A stretch of 64,000 nt of DNA from Stachybotrys elegans (lineage: Eukaryota; Ascomycota; Sordariomycetes; Hypocreales; Stachybotryaceae). Below, piece after piece: positions 36,472 to 46,688 of the stretch. Every line of letters starts with the position of its first letter. Within the stretch, counting starts at the first letter, position 1. Location of the stretch: the NCBI GenBank assembly GCA_020746835.1, contig JAGPNK010000001.1, positions 620,001 to 684,000 on the forward strand. Direction: 5' to 3'. A model generated the notes under the pieces. That model was not told the DNA's origin. It ran no database searches and worked only from the letters and a program-made list of their open reading frames with translations. Both the position numbers and the translations under genes were made by a program.

Positions 36472-37495
36472 GGTCTGGTTCCAATAGCCGCATGATATAT
36501 GATGATGGCCTTTTGGAGCATCCGCGCTGGACATATGTGCGCGCACATACAGCGGCCTTGGGGGAGGTGAGTATGCTGAAGGCAAGGGACAAAACAATCT
36601 GAAAAATATCGATGTACGCTTGTGTACAAGATATATCATCAGCGACCAGGATTGAGGCTAGGGGCCTCCATGCTCAAACACCACGGGGGCTGGCTTCTTG
36701 AAGAATCATGTATACGAATGGGGATTAATGATATGAAATAGGGCGTTGGGATGGGTTGGCAAAGCCTTTTTTAGTGCGCGAGATATTTATATAGCTGTTG
36801 TATCATGACTCTTCAATACATATTTCCTTATGGCAACCTGTTGATTGCTGGTTAGCAGACAAGGTCTTCGGTATTTTAGAGTGTATTACGAGCATGATGA
36901 GGGAAATGGCCTCTTTCAAGCCCCTGATGAAGCTCCTCGAGCCATTAGATGAAAACGTTGACTGCCATTCCCGGCCATTGCATTTCCTCATCGTGTTCCT
37001 CGTCATCACCGTGTATCCCATCGTCAAGTGTACAGGGTAGCCCACTGGCCTACAAAGGGCGTCCGAAGTACCTGCATATCTACTGACCCGTTCACGCCAC
37101 TTATGCTGTCGCCTCATATGGGGATTGGATATGTAGGTAGTTCGGCCTTGGTTCATGCATTAAAGGCGGTGCTGGCTGCGTTGTGTAAGTACTATGATAT
37201 AACAGCCGGAGCTGAACCCGGGAAAATGCTCTCTGATCGTAACCGAAGTCATTGACAAGGTGCCTGCCTCTGACTGAGCAATTGGCTTCGCCAAAAGCAG
37301 CACATTCCTGAGCAACCCATCGTCATTAGTACCTGTTCACTACGTACTACCCCACCATTGCAGGGAAGGTGCCATCAACCCCTCACCTCATCCATCTAAT
37401 ACATATATCTACAGCTTTCGCATCCATTTCTTTTCTCCCATCAAGCTTCTGCCACGCGAGACGAATAGCTCTCGACCATCAGCTCACACGCAATC
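36472..37495. other. intergenic region
   Basis: About 1 kb. AT-rich 3' end of the upstream gene, then the promoter of the inositol monophosphatase gene. No other feature recognised. Confidence 0.55.
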
Positions 37496-38532
37496 ATGGC
37501 AGTCAACCTCCAAGCCGTTCACGATGAAATGATCCAGGTCGCCTACGAGGCCGGCCGCATGATGCTCGCCGCCAACCCGGCCGACATCGACAAAGGCACC
37601 AAGCTCAACTGTACGCGCCCGACCCGCCCACTCGCACGCCGCCCACGCTGATCCCCGACCTTTGCGGCTCTCTCTGCAGCTGTCGATATCGTCACCGAGA
37701 CTGACCAAGCCGTCGAGAAGATGGTCTCGGAGCGTCTTTCCGCCGCCTTCCCAGACATTGCCTTCATGGGCGAAGAAACGTATAAGCCGGGCATGAGGGT
37801 CGGCCCCGAACCGACCTTTGTTGTCGATCCCATTGACGGTACTGTCGCTGTCTCTTCGCATCCCACGTATCAGAACCGGCTGACCGTCTGGGCTCGTTTC
37901 CTTTCCGGAAAATAGGCACGACCAACTTCGTCCACTCATTCCCCAGCGCCTGCATCTCCCTCGGGCTTGCCATTGATCGCTCCCCCGCTGTTGGCGTCAT
38001 TTACAACCCATGGCAGGACTTGCTATTCACGGCGATTAAGGGACAGGGCGCTTACATGACACGAGTCAAGGGCACCACCCCCCAGAAGCTCCCGCTGGCC
38101 AGGACGCCACGACCCCTCCAAGGCCTCGACACAGCCCTGGTAGCCATCGAATGGGGTTCCGGCCGTGACGGTGTCAACTACCAGATTAAGACGGACGTAT
38201 TCAAGAAGCTCGCCGCCACCAAGGAGACTGGCGGCGCCATGGTCCATTCTTTGCGCTCCCTCGGCTCTGCCGCCCTTAACCTCGCGTCGGTTGCCGCCGG
38301 TCAGCTCGACATGTACTGGGAAGGTGGCTGCTGGGCGTGGGATGTTTGCGCCGGCTGGTGCATTCTGGCCGAGGCTGGTGGAATCATGGTCAGCGGCAAC
38401 CCAGGCAACTGGGAGCCCGCACTGGAGGAGCGCGTCTACCTTGCCGTGCGTGGTGCTCCCAGCGGCCAGAAGGAAATCGTTGATGAGTTCTGGAAGGTCA
38501 TTGGCGATGGAAAGATGGACTATTCCGTATAG
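37496..38532 (+). CDS. inositol monophosphatase family protein
   Basis: Exons 37496-37610, 37680-37838 and 37916-38532 give 296 residues, the standard IMPase length. The enzyme removes phosphate from myo-inositol monophosphates, using Mg2+ and typically inhibited by lithium. All family signatures are visible: VDIVTETDQAVEK near the start, the metal-binding GEET (about residues 79-82), DPIDGTTNF spread across intron 2, and the C-terminal WDVCAGWCILAEAGG. Intron 2 enters after the first base of the Gly codon in DPIDG, so splicing is needed to build the catalytic motif. Fungi also have a quinate-cluster paralogue (qutG/qa-x), but no quinate genes lie nearby, so I call a general IMPase. No targeting signal seen. 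Confidence 0.93.
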
Positions 38533-38990
38533 CGTGAGGATCACTCCCTCGGATTCTTCAATTCACGTGCGGTTAAAACAATGTGCTTTCATTTGTCCTT
38601 CAATTGCCTTTCAGGCCCATCCATTGCCGAGGAAGGGGAACATGACTACAAAACGTTCGCGTATTCCACCACTATGACGATTCATTGCCTAGCGAGACAA
38701 CAGTATACTGAAAGGAAGCAGCCGTAAAATGACCATGCCCTAAAACCCGTGACGAAAATATGCCATGTTTGACAGACTTGGCCGTTGTCTGAAAGTGTGG
38801 TGGGTGGGTGTATGTGTGTGTGTCAACCCTCCGAGCCTCTTCTTTGGCTTTGTTTGTTTGAATATCTTTTTTTTTTCTTGTGTAATGAGTACTTGGTATC
38901 CGTATTGACCCATGATGCCTTAAGAGGAAAAACGAAACTCCATGCGCTTGATTTGCGTGTCCCTTAGAAAATTTCACGCGGCGGCGGCGT
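38533..38990. other. convergent 3' region between IMPase and La genes
   Basis: About 460 bases with no gene. It contains a GT dinucleotide run (about 38808-38823) and a T9 tract, and probably the poly(A) signals of both genes. Confidence 0.6.
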
Positions 38991-40344
38991 CTATGCCGTA
39001 GCCTCCTTGACGTCGACCTTCTTGGCGGCGGGGGCACCCTCTGGTACACCGTCGTCTTCACGGGCTCGCTTGCCGTGGGCGGCGTCGACGGGGGCGGCGT
39101 CGGAGGCGGACTTGATGGTAGGAGGGGCGACACTGGCGATGGTTAGTCTATGGAAGGGCATGGGAGGCATGTGGTATGTGTTGCTGTTGACTTACTCGTT
39201 GGAGCTTCGGGGCTTCTCATCACGCCTGTCGCGTCCGTTGCGATCGTCGCGTCCACCGCGACCGCCACGACCACCTCGTCCGCCGCGACCGCCACGGCCT
39301 CCGCGGCCACCGCGGAAACCGTTCTTCTGGTCGTGCTCCCGTCGCTTCTTCCAGTCGTCCGAGTTGCCCTTGAAGCCGCCGCGGCCGCGGGGCTTGCTTC
39401 CGTCTCGTCCCTCGAAGAACTTCTTAGGTCCTTGGCTATTGGGCTCAAGCTTGCCCTGGCGGATGAGGTCGCTCTTCTCCTCGCAGTAGGCGTGCTTGGA
39501 CATGATCTTGAGATCGTGATCCTGCCACTTGGGGGCGGGGTCGAGGGCGATGAACTTTTGCGCGTTCTCCTCGTCGGAGAAGGTGACGAAGACGGAGCCC
39601 TTGAAGAGACCCTCGTTGGTTCGGCGGAGCTTGATGCCCTTGACGTCGCCGTGAGCGCCAAAGAACTTCTCCAGCTCGAACTGCGTCTCGGGGGTCTCGT
39701 CGCCGAAGCCCTTGACGTAGACGGTGGCGGCCTCGGACTTGGCCTTGGAGGCGGGCATGGGCTTGTAGGCGACCTTGCGCTTCACCACCTCCTCGCCCTC
39801 CTCGCCAGAGACCTCGAGGAACTTGCTTTCACGGAGAGCAGCGACGACGGCGCTGTAGGGCTGGAAGGTGCGCATGCGCTTGAATTTGTGGATCGTCGTG
39901 ATGGGCATGGGCTTGTTCTCCGCTCCCTCACACGACTCCCACATGAACTTATCCTGAGGGAAATTCCAGTCGCCAAAGTAGAATTCGACCTGCGGGGGGA
40001 AGTATCCAGTCAGCAGCGCGTCCTAGAACCAGTGACAATCGTTGGCTTTGCCCTACCTGCTTGCGGATTGCCTCGGGGTCATCAGAGACCTCGCGGACGC
40101 TGGGGTCAAACTTTCGGTTGTTGCGGGGGTCATTGCGGTCGATCTGAGCCGAAGTCTTGATCATCTTGGTGCTGGCCTCATCCTTCTTCTCAGCAGAAGG
40201 CTCGGTTGCGGACTCGTCCTTGGCAGCGGCAGCGCCGTTCTCCTCGGCCTTCTCCTCGACTGGCTTTTCTGCGACGGGCTGAGTCTCGACAGCCTCAGCA
40301 GGCTGAGCCTCGACGGGCTTAGTGGCGACGTCTGCCTCGCTCAT
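38991..40344 (-). CDS. La ribonucleoprotein (Lhp1-type RNA chaperone) with RGG box
   Basis: Three minus-strand exons (40344-40057, 39989-39196, 39132-38991) give 407 residues. La binds the UUU-3'OH ends of new RNA polymerase III transcripts and assists tRNA maturation in the nucleus. An acidic Ala/Glu-rich N-terminus (about 1-60) precedes the La motif (about 68-172; RKQVEFYFGDWNFPQDKF, ITTIHKFKRM, FLEVSGEEG). An RRM follows (about 182-265; ATVYVKGFG as RNP2, GSVFVTFSDEE as RNP1). After it comes an uninterrupted RGG array of seven GGR units, and finally a tail with basic clusters (GKRARED, AAKK) fitting a nuclear localisation signal. The terminal exon was placed by a GTAAGT donor and a phase 2 join. 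Arginine methylation of the RGG box is likely but inferred. Confidence 0.93.
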
Positions 40345-41855
40345 GGTGGTTTTGGGGCGAAATGTGTAGATTGAAAGGGATGAAGCGTAGAGGAGAGAAG
40401 ACTCGGCGGGCGAAGGTCAAGTGTGAGTAACACGGCGATCGATTAAAAAAAAAGAGATGGCGGGGTAGGAAGAGTCACCAGCGGCAGGCAGACAGGGTGA
40501 GACTCGTTTGCGCAGAGGGGATGGGATGACAGGGATGGATCGCGACCCGAGTAGAACTGCTCAATGGGGGAGGTCGAGGGTTGGGGAGGCAGACGCGAAA
40601 TCCAAGTTGTGTGCGCCCGCGGATTCAGATGGAGTTGAGGCGAAGAAAAGTATGCGAAATTCTGCCGCTGGGAAGAAAAAAACCAAGCGACGACGGCAAA
40701 GTTAGTTGCGATTTCACCGCCTTGTGCTAAGGCTGTATGTACTATTCGCCCCGCTTACTACGGAGCATGTACCTCGACACTAGCGACAACCCCACCATTG
40801 CTCAAGACAGAGCTGTACCTAGTAGTGAAGAGATGCACAAATAAAGGATAAGTTATGTAGGATAGTATAAAGCTTCGGCTATCAGGCGTATGACCTGGAT
40901 AAGAACATAACTGTTGTGCCAGGCATGCACATGCTCTAGTTGATGGCAGAGCACACTGGCCTGCATAAATACTTGTACCAAGGCTACTAAACGCATAGTG
41001 GGTAGGTACCTGCTACCTACATAAGTACAGACAATGGTGAAATTTGTGACAAGCTGGAGTGAGCTCGATTTGTCGATTCAACATACTCCTCTGAAGACTC
41101 AGAATAAATCATGTAGAATATATAGAATATACTCGGCCTGTGTCTGTGTCAAGTCTCATCAGCTGTCACAAGGATACCTTGCCAAGGCCTGCACCTCCAT
41201 TTTGGCCGCTTTTGGAGTCGCTGGTTTGAGCTTAATCCCAACCTAGGCTTGCATAACTCAGACCATGGGCCAGGTAGCATTGGCGAATCGCAGGGCCAGA
41301 AGCCAGAAGCTCCCCTGCTAAGAAAAGGGAGGTGCAGCGCAGGTGTGCGGCCCGGGCAGATCAGCGCAAATTCCCCTCACAGATCCGCACATCAAGACGC
41401 ACGGAAAGCCTGTGACTAGCTGCCAGGCACTTACTTGTCAGGCACCTCCAGCGGGTCAGCAAGACCTTTGCTACTTCTCCAGGCCAGCATCTTTGATGAT
41501 GATTTCATGACGAATTGATCATGATGGTGGCGCGGGGAGCTTGTTGCTTTGGTAGGAGATGCCTGTTTCTCTTTCCTCTAGCCCCTCCTCTTCCCTGATT
41601 GGCCCTCATGTCTACATGTAAGGGTCAGACAGTGTCCATGACATCAGACCAAATCAGATCCGGAAAGGCGTCGCCAACACCTCATACCTTCCGAGCTCCT
41701 GCACGACATGCCCAAAACAGCTCAACCTTATTTTGCGACTTCTTGATTCCTCTTCTCCCTTGCCCTCGTAAACGTGTCAATTTCCCGCTGTCCGAACCTC
41801 GTCTGCTGCCACCGCTGCCTATCATGCCAATTCGCACCGTAGGCGTAATACGAAA
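40345..41855. promoter_or_regulatory. 1.5-kb divergent region between La and phospholipase genes
   Basis: Both flanking genes read outward, so both promoters lie here. No convincing gene. The middle (about 40720-41260) is AT-richer, with GGTAGGTACCT-type short repeats. Confidence 0.5.
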
Positions 41856-41859
41856 ATGA
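41824..41859 (+). promoter_or_regulatory. upstream ORF whose stop overlaps the phospholipase start (ATGA)
   Basis: An 11-codon ORF starts at ATG 41824 and ends with TGA at 41857-41859, overlapping the phospholipase ATG (41856-41858). It lies only 32 bases upstream, so it is very likely within the leader. Confidence 0.55.
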
Positions 41860-44330
41860 GACGGCTCACCGACCCTTTCCGAAGCTTGATGCTCCTCCGA
41901 GCTCGGCTGCCTGCTAGGCGCAGAACCTCGGCCATCTCCAAGCCGCAGTTTCGAGGCTTCTTCACCCGAGGCGATACGAATCCTGTACGCTCACCCGCCC
42001 CTTCCTCGAGCGTCCCCCTCGCCTTGGTTACAGGCGGCATTTTCATCTGGCTCCTGTACCCGTCCGATGAGTTTGCCCGGCTGTCGCGCGATGAAAAGAG
42101 GTCCAAGGCTCATCTTCGCCAGCATGACGCCAGCCAGGGAGATGCTGCCGATAACGACCAGCAGCCCAACCAACCTGCCTGGACCAAATTCGCAAGCCGC
42201 TTCGAGCTCTTCACATCCATGTCGGATGTACAGTGGTCCCTACTATCCGACAAGCTCGTCGATTACATTCTCCCAGAGTGGTCAAAGACCTTGCCCTCGT
42301 ATATAAAAAAGCTTCAGAGGGAGATGTCCATGTCCCCCGGCTCTCTGGCTGATGAGATCTGGCAAGAGGCCCAAGATCCCACCATCAACCCCGAGATACA
42401 GTACGCAGCCCAAGTCAGGGTCTCCGAGGAACTGTGCGAGGAGGAAAGGGAATACCTCGCGCGTCGCCGCAGAATCACCCAAGCCGCCTTGGCACGATAC
42501 CTCGACATTGAGGAGAAGGACATCCATCCAGATGACATACCCACCATTGCTGTATGCGGCTCTGGTGGAGGGCTTCGTGCTCTCATTGCAGGCACCGGCT
42601 CGCTTCTAGCTGCTGACAGGGACGGGCTCTTCGATTGTGTCACGTATACCTCTGGCGTCAGTGGGAGCTGTTGGCTGCAGGCACTCTACCTCAGCTCCTT
42701 CAACAATGGCAGCCTGGGTTCTCTGCTCGAGCACCTCAAATCGCGTGCATCCATTCACATTGCGTACCCGCCCGTCGCTTTCAATGCCCTGATTTCTCTC
42801 CCGACGAGCAAGTACATTCTTAGCGGCCTGGTTGAGAAACTCAAGGGTGACCCCAATGCTGATTTTGGCCTCGTCGACGTTTACGGCCTCTTGCTGGCAG
42901 CAAGGTACTTGGTTCCGAAGGGGGAGCTGGGCGTCAATGAGCGAGATTTCAAGATATCCAACCAGAGGGACCAGATCAAGTACGGTCAACACCCATTGCC
43001 CATTTACACCGCTGTTCGACATGAGATTCCCGAGGCGGAAATTGCCGAATCTGACAAACAAAGCTCGCCATCAGAGGTGGGCAAAGCTGGGGATGAGATC
43101 TGTGAGGCTTGGTTTCAATGGTTCGAGATCACACCGTACGAGTTCTTCTGCGAGGAGCTAGGGGCAGGCATTCCTACGTGGGCCCTTGGCCGCAGATTCA
43201 ATCGTGGTGTCGACGTGCTTCCGGACCATGGCTATCACCTTCCTGAGCTTCGCCTTCCGCTGATGTTGGGCATCTTTGGAAGCGCATTCTGTGCGACCCT
43301 GAGCCACTACTACAGGGAGATTCGGCCCATCGTGCGCAAGATCTCAGGGCTCGATACTGTTGACCAGGTCATCTCTGGGCGAGACGATGATCTGAGCAAG
43401 GTTCACCCTATAGAGCCTGCCCGAATCCCCAACTTCGCCTACCAGATGCAAGGGATGCTACCACCCACAACCCCGCCAAGTATTCTGCAAAACGAGTACA
43501 TCCAGCTCATGGATGCCGGCATGTCCAACAACCTCCCCATCTATCCTCTCCTCCGCCCAGGACGCAATGTAGATATCGTCGTGGCATTTGACGCATCGGC
43601 TGACGTCAAGACGGACAACTGGATTTCTGTTGTTGAGGGATACACGAAGCAGCGAGGAATCAAGGGCTGGCCTGTCGGTATCGGTTGGCCCAAGCCCGGC
43701 GAGCCAGTCACCAAGGTTCGCAAAGAGTTGGAAGCTGCGGAAGCAGACACCGAAAGTGAAGTTGAACGCAAGCTTGGAATAGCGAAACGCAAGCAAGAAG
43801 AGGCCCGCCGTAGACAAGGCTCTCAAGAAACCAAGGCTTCTGGGGCGGACGGAGAGAAGGCAGAGAAGGAAAGAGCATTCTCTCCCGGAAACGAGGAAAC
43901 GGGTGATCTCGGTTACTGTACGGTTTGGGTCGGGAGTATTGAGGAACGCTCCTCAGATCCCAGGGCACCGTCCAAGGCCATCGCACATGATGATTCGTGG
44001 AGGCTCACGGAGCCCGACGCTGGCATCGCCGTGGTCTACCTCCCTTTCCTCTCCAACGACAAAGTTCCCGGCATCTCCCCCGGCACGACAGATTTCCTGA
44101 GCACTTGGAATTTTGTCTACACTGCGGACCAGATCGACGATGTAGTGCGGCTTGCCCAAGCAAACTACGAGGAGGGCAAGCAGCAGATACGATCCACTGT
44201 CCGCGCAGTCTATGAGCGCAAGAAGAAGCTCCGACTAGACGCAGAGAAGCAGCTGCGCATGGAGAAGTACCGCGACATAGCTTCGCGTGGCGAAGAGAAC
44301 CTGCGGGGCGAAGGGGATCTCTTCAGTTGA
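41856..44330 (+). CDS. cytosolic-type phospholipase A2 (cPLA2 family), probably mitochondrial
   Basis: A single exon encodes 824 residues. cPLA2 enzymes cleave the sn-2 acyl chain of phospholipids with a Ser/Asp dyad. The oxyanion-hole motif GSGGG is at 235-239, the nucleophile is Ser269 in TSGVSGSCW, and the catalytic Asp is Asp553 in LMDAGMSNNLPI. The N-terminus is Arg-rich and almost lacks acidic residues (RRLTDPFRSLMLLRARLPARRR), then RGFFTRGD, followed by a hydrophobic helix at about 53-68, so import and inner-membrane anchoring is likely. This fits my recollection that the Aspergillus nidulans PlaA relative is mitochondrial. A charged, Glu/Lys-rich insertion (about 620-680) looks disordered. 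It lacks the C2 domain of animal cPLA2-alpha. Two neighbours to the right also encode mitochondrial proteins. A short uORF overlaps the start. Confidence 0.92.
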   Translation: MRRLTDPFRSLMLLRARLPARRRTSAISKPQFRGFFTRGDTNPVRSPAPSSSVPLALVTGGIFIWLLYPSDEFARLSRDEKRSKAHLRQHDASQGDAADNDQQPNQPAWTKFASRFELFTSMSDVQWSLLSDKLVDYILPEWSKTLPSYIKKLQREMSMSPGSLADEIWQEAQDPTINPEIQYAAQVRVSEELCEEEREYLARRRRITQAALARYLDIEEKDIHPDDIPTIAVCGSGGGLRALIAGTGSLLAADRDGLFDCVTYTSGVSGSCWLQALYLSSFNNGSLGSLLEHLKSRASIHIAYPPVAFNALISLPTSKYILSGLVEKLKGDPNADFGLVDVYGLLLAARYLVPKGELGVNERDFKISNQRDQIKYGQHPLPIYTAVRHEIPEAEIAESDKQSSPSEVGKAGDEICEAWFQWFEITPYEFFCEELGAGIPTWALGRRFNRGVDVLPDHGYHLPELRLPLMLGIFGSAFCATLSHYYREIRPIVRKISGLDTVDQVISGRDDDLSKVHPIEPARIPNFAYQMQGMLPPTTPPSILQNEYIQLMDAGMSNNLPIYPLLRPGRNVDIVVAFDASADVKTDNWISVVEGYTKQRGIKGWPVGIGWPKPGEPVTKVRKELEAAEADTESEVERKLGIAKRKQEEARRRQGSQETKASGADGEKAEKERAFSPGNEETGDLGYCTVWVGSIEERSSDPRAPSKAIAHDDSWRLTEPDAGIAVVYLPFLSNDKVPGISPGTTDFLSTWNFVYTADQIDDVVRLAQANYEEGKQQIRSTVRAVYERKKKLRLDAEKQLRMEKYRDIASRGEENLRGEGDLFS

Positions 44331-44633
44331 AGAAGCAGAATACAAATTTTTCTCGAAAGGCCAAGGAGTATAGGAAACCATGTCATGTATTTAGATACCC
44401 CACAAAGATTTGCTAGACAAAAGCCACATGTTGCATTCACATCAAGAGCCTGTAATTGTTCTACATTGTAATTTAATTGTACAAAAGATTTGGGTTACCC
44501 GGCGTCAGCATCACGAGAACCGCTCATATAACCCTCCCGCGGGGTTGATTGTATACACAGCCCGGCAGCATGGGCGAATTATCACAAACAAGGGGTGCAC
44601 GGAGCTTCTAGTCGTCTGCTACGCAGCAGCAGC
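44331..44633. other. convergent 3' region between phospholipase and mL44 genes
   Basis: About 300 AT-rich bases without a gene; 3' UTRs of the two converging genes. Confidence 0.6.
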
Positions 44634-45782
44634 TTAGACGATCTCTCCGGGGTCGATGTGCGGCGCCTTCCATGGCTCGGCGCCCTCCTCCATCATGTCA
44701 CTAGGCACACGGACTTTGTTGCCAGGGCTATACAGGTACCAGGCCTTGAGGGCGGCCATGGAAGCCTTCTGACGGGCCAGGTTAAGGCTAGGGCCAGCCG
44801 CCTCGCCGAGCTTGGAAGTGCCGCTGTAGATTCCGACGATGAAGACGGGCGTCCGCGACAGGCGACCCGACTCGCTCTCGAGGTGTGCGACGGGGGGCTC
44901 GAAGCCCTCGCGGGCGCAGAGCATGGTCAGCTCGCGAGTTGGGTCCTTGAACTCGAACATGGCCGAGAGGTCGACCTGCCGCGAGAGGATATGTGAGGTG
45001 ACAAAGGACTTGGCGGCATCGCGGCCGCAATGAGCATAGATGGCGCCCACCACGGCCTCGACAAAGGAGCTGTACGAAGCGGCCTGCGACAGGGCCTCGT
45101 CCTGTGCAGGATCGGCGCTGCTGTCAGCCACCTTGTCGCCGAATTCGTCGTCATAGACGACACGACTGCTCATGCCGCGGCGCACGTGGAACTTGCGAAC
45201 ATCCTCGGAGCGGATGTAGCCGGTCTGAAGGGACTGCTTGAGGAGCGCTCTGTCGACGCTCCACTGCAACAGACCCGGGTCGACCTCGTGGCCGGGGGCG
45301 GCGGCGCTCTCGACACCCCACTGGCGGGCGACGAGGTGCAGGGTCTCGGGCCCAGCATATGCGCGAATGGCCTCGTAGAAGATGGGCGTGGGGAGACGAG
45401 GGTACTTGCACATGAGGTACTCGATGACATGGAAGCTGACTATGGACCTGCCGAGCCGGGCGAGGGACGTGTTGTTGAAGTTGGCGTGCGAGTCGGCGGA
45501 GATGGTGACGAGGGCTCGCGCGAGCGTCTCCAGGGGGATCTTGTTGGAGAGGGAGAGTCGGGCGTGTAATGCGGCGAGCTTGGCGGACGAGGCGGCTTTC
45601 GAGGGGCGAGGAGAGGGCGGCGACGGCGGCTTGATGTCGTCCTGGTGGCTCTCTTGTGCCAGGGCGGCAAAGGTTCGTCTGTGTACGGGGACCGACAGCG
45701 CTGCTGGTCTAGAGGGAGCTGCAGCTCGCGGACGGGCTGCGAGCAGTGGCCCGCTGCATCTTGACAGCCGCACCCTCTTCAT
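44634..45782 (-). CDS. MRPL3: mitochondrial large-ribosomal-subunit protein mL44 (MRPL3)
   Basis: An intronless minus-strand gene of 382 residues. mL44/Mrpl3 is a structural protein of the mitochondrial large ribosomal subunit built on an RNase III fold plus a dsRNA-binding domain. The N-terminus is a mitochondrial presequence (MKRVRLSRCSGPLLAARPRA). The RNase III-like domain runs from about 70 to 270; SYSSFVEAVVGAIYAHCG corresponds to the second catalytic region of RNase III. The C-terminal part (about 300-365) has dsRBD character, ending in LARQKASMAALKAWYL. The frame stays open upstream to an ATG at 45944, but that 54-residue extension looks like leader sequence, so I start at 45782 where the presequence begins. 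Confidence 0.88.
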   Translation of the reverse strand: MKRVRLSRCSGPLLAARPRAAAPSRPAALSVPVHRRTFAALAQESHQDDIKPPSPPSPRPSKAASSAKLAALHARLSLSNKIPLETLARALVTISADSHANFNNTSLARLGRSIVSFHVIEYLMCKYPRLPTPIFYEAIRAYAGPETLHLVARQWGVESAAAPGHEVDPGLLQWSVDRALLKQSLQTGYIRSEDVRKFHVRRGMSSRVVYDDEFGDKVADSSADPAQDEALSQAASYSSFVEAVVGAIYAHCGRDAAKSFVTSHILSRQVDLSAMFEFKDPTRELTMLCAREGFEPPVAHLESESGRLSRTPVFIVGIYSGTSKLGEAAGPSLNLARQKASMAALKAWYLYSPGNKVRVPSDMMEEGAEPWKAPHIDPGEIV

Positions 45783-46197
45783 GAGTTCAGACCTTCGGGG
45801 GGGAGGGCGGGTAAGCTTCGTAGGAGATGTCGAGCGCAAGCAATTCAGGGAGATGAATTGATGCAGCTGCTGCGCGCGGGGGAGGAGGGGAGGAGAATTG
45901 GTCGAGGAGGACGGAACTGGCAATTCGATATCTGCCTGGCCCAAGATCCGTCGTGCTGGGGAAAAAAATGTTCGGAAGTCGTGTGAGGGTCCCCTAGGGA
46001 GGGCCGTTTGGCGCTAGCACGTCGGAACATTCTCGGCCCGCCTGCTGTCCAATGGGTTCCAGTGGGCGGATGGTGCAGTTTATGGGAACTTCATACGGGC
46101 AAGTCTTGGAGCGAGCTTTCCCCAATCCCGCATCATCGAAATCTTGCCATTGAGCACCCGGCTCCATCTCTCCTCGTTCGTTGGTCAATCATTCAAA
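45783..46197. promoter_or_regulatory. 415-bp bidirectional promoter of two mitochondrial-protein genes
   Basis: This short region separates the divergent mL44 and probable complex I genes. It contains CCAAT on the plus strand at 46049-46053 (about 145 bases before the plus-strand ATG) and on the minus strand at 45897-45901 (about 115 bases before the minus-strand ATG). CCAAT is bound by the HAP complex, a known activator of respiratory genes in fungi; its action here is inferred. Confidence 0.6.
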
Positions 46198-46688
46198 ATG
46201 GTAAGTCCTCTGCTGCGCAGCACGAGTCGCATGGTGCTAACACGGAGTGCAGGGTGGCGGTGGAAAAATCCCGTAAGTGACCGGACGCCGAACGACGACC
46301 TCCCCCAATTCGACAGGCGCACAAATGTTTCTAACGAGCGAGCTCGCGCCCCCCCTGCGCAGGTACCCCAAGCACGTCTGGTCGCCGGCCGGTGGTTGGT
46401 ACGCTCAGCCTCACAATTGGAAGGCCAACACGGTCGTGGCAGGCGCCGTCATGTTCGGCATCGTGCTGTGCACGTGGAAGTTCAGCGCTGAGAGGGAGGA
46501 GTGGACGCGCAAGCCCGAGCCCGGCGAGTGGTACCCCAGTCGGCAGTACGTTCCAATATCCAGATTGAAGGGGGGAGAGTGTGTGTGTGTGGACGCTAAC
46601 AATGTTCTGCAGCTGGTCGAAGCAACTCATTGCGTGGGACAAGGAGGATAAGCTCAAGGCGGAACAGAACAAGGAGGGGAGCGCATAG
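46198..46688 (+). CDS. small inner-mitochondrial-membrane protein, probable respiratory complex I accessory subunit
   Basis: Four exons: 46198-46200 (the ATG alone), 46253-46272, 46363-46545 and 46613-46688, encoding 93 residues. All three introns have canonical ends, and the joins restore a single frame: MGGGGKIP, then YPKHVWSPAGGWYAQP, one membrane helix (about 31-46), SAEREEWTRKPEPGEWYPSR and HWSKQL. I recognise the G-rich start and PYPKHVWSPAGGWY block as typical of a short, fungal-conserved single-span protein that I associate with complex I accessory subunits (NUUM-like). That identity is recollection and only moderately sure. The shared promoter with mL44 supports a mitochondrial role. 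The coding first exon consists only of the start codon. Confidence 0.72.

Noticed and set aside
45783..45944. 54-residue N-terminal extension of mL44 from an upstream in-frame ATG
   Set aside because: A clear mitochondrial presequence begins at the downstream Met; the extension would bury it and fill much of the divergent promoter.
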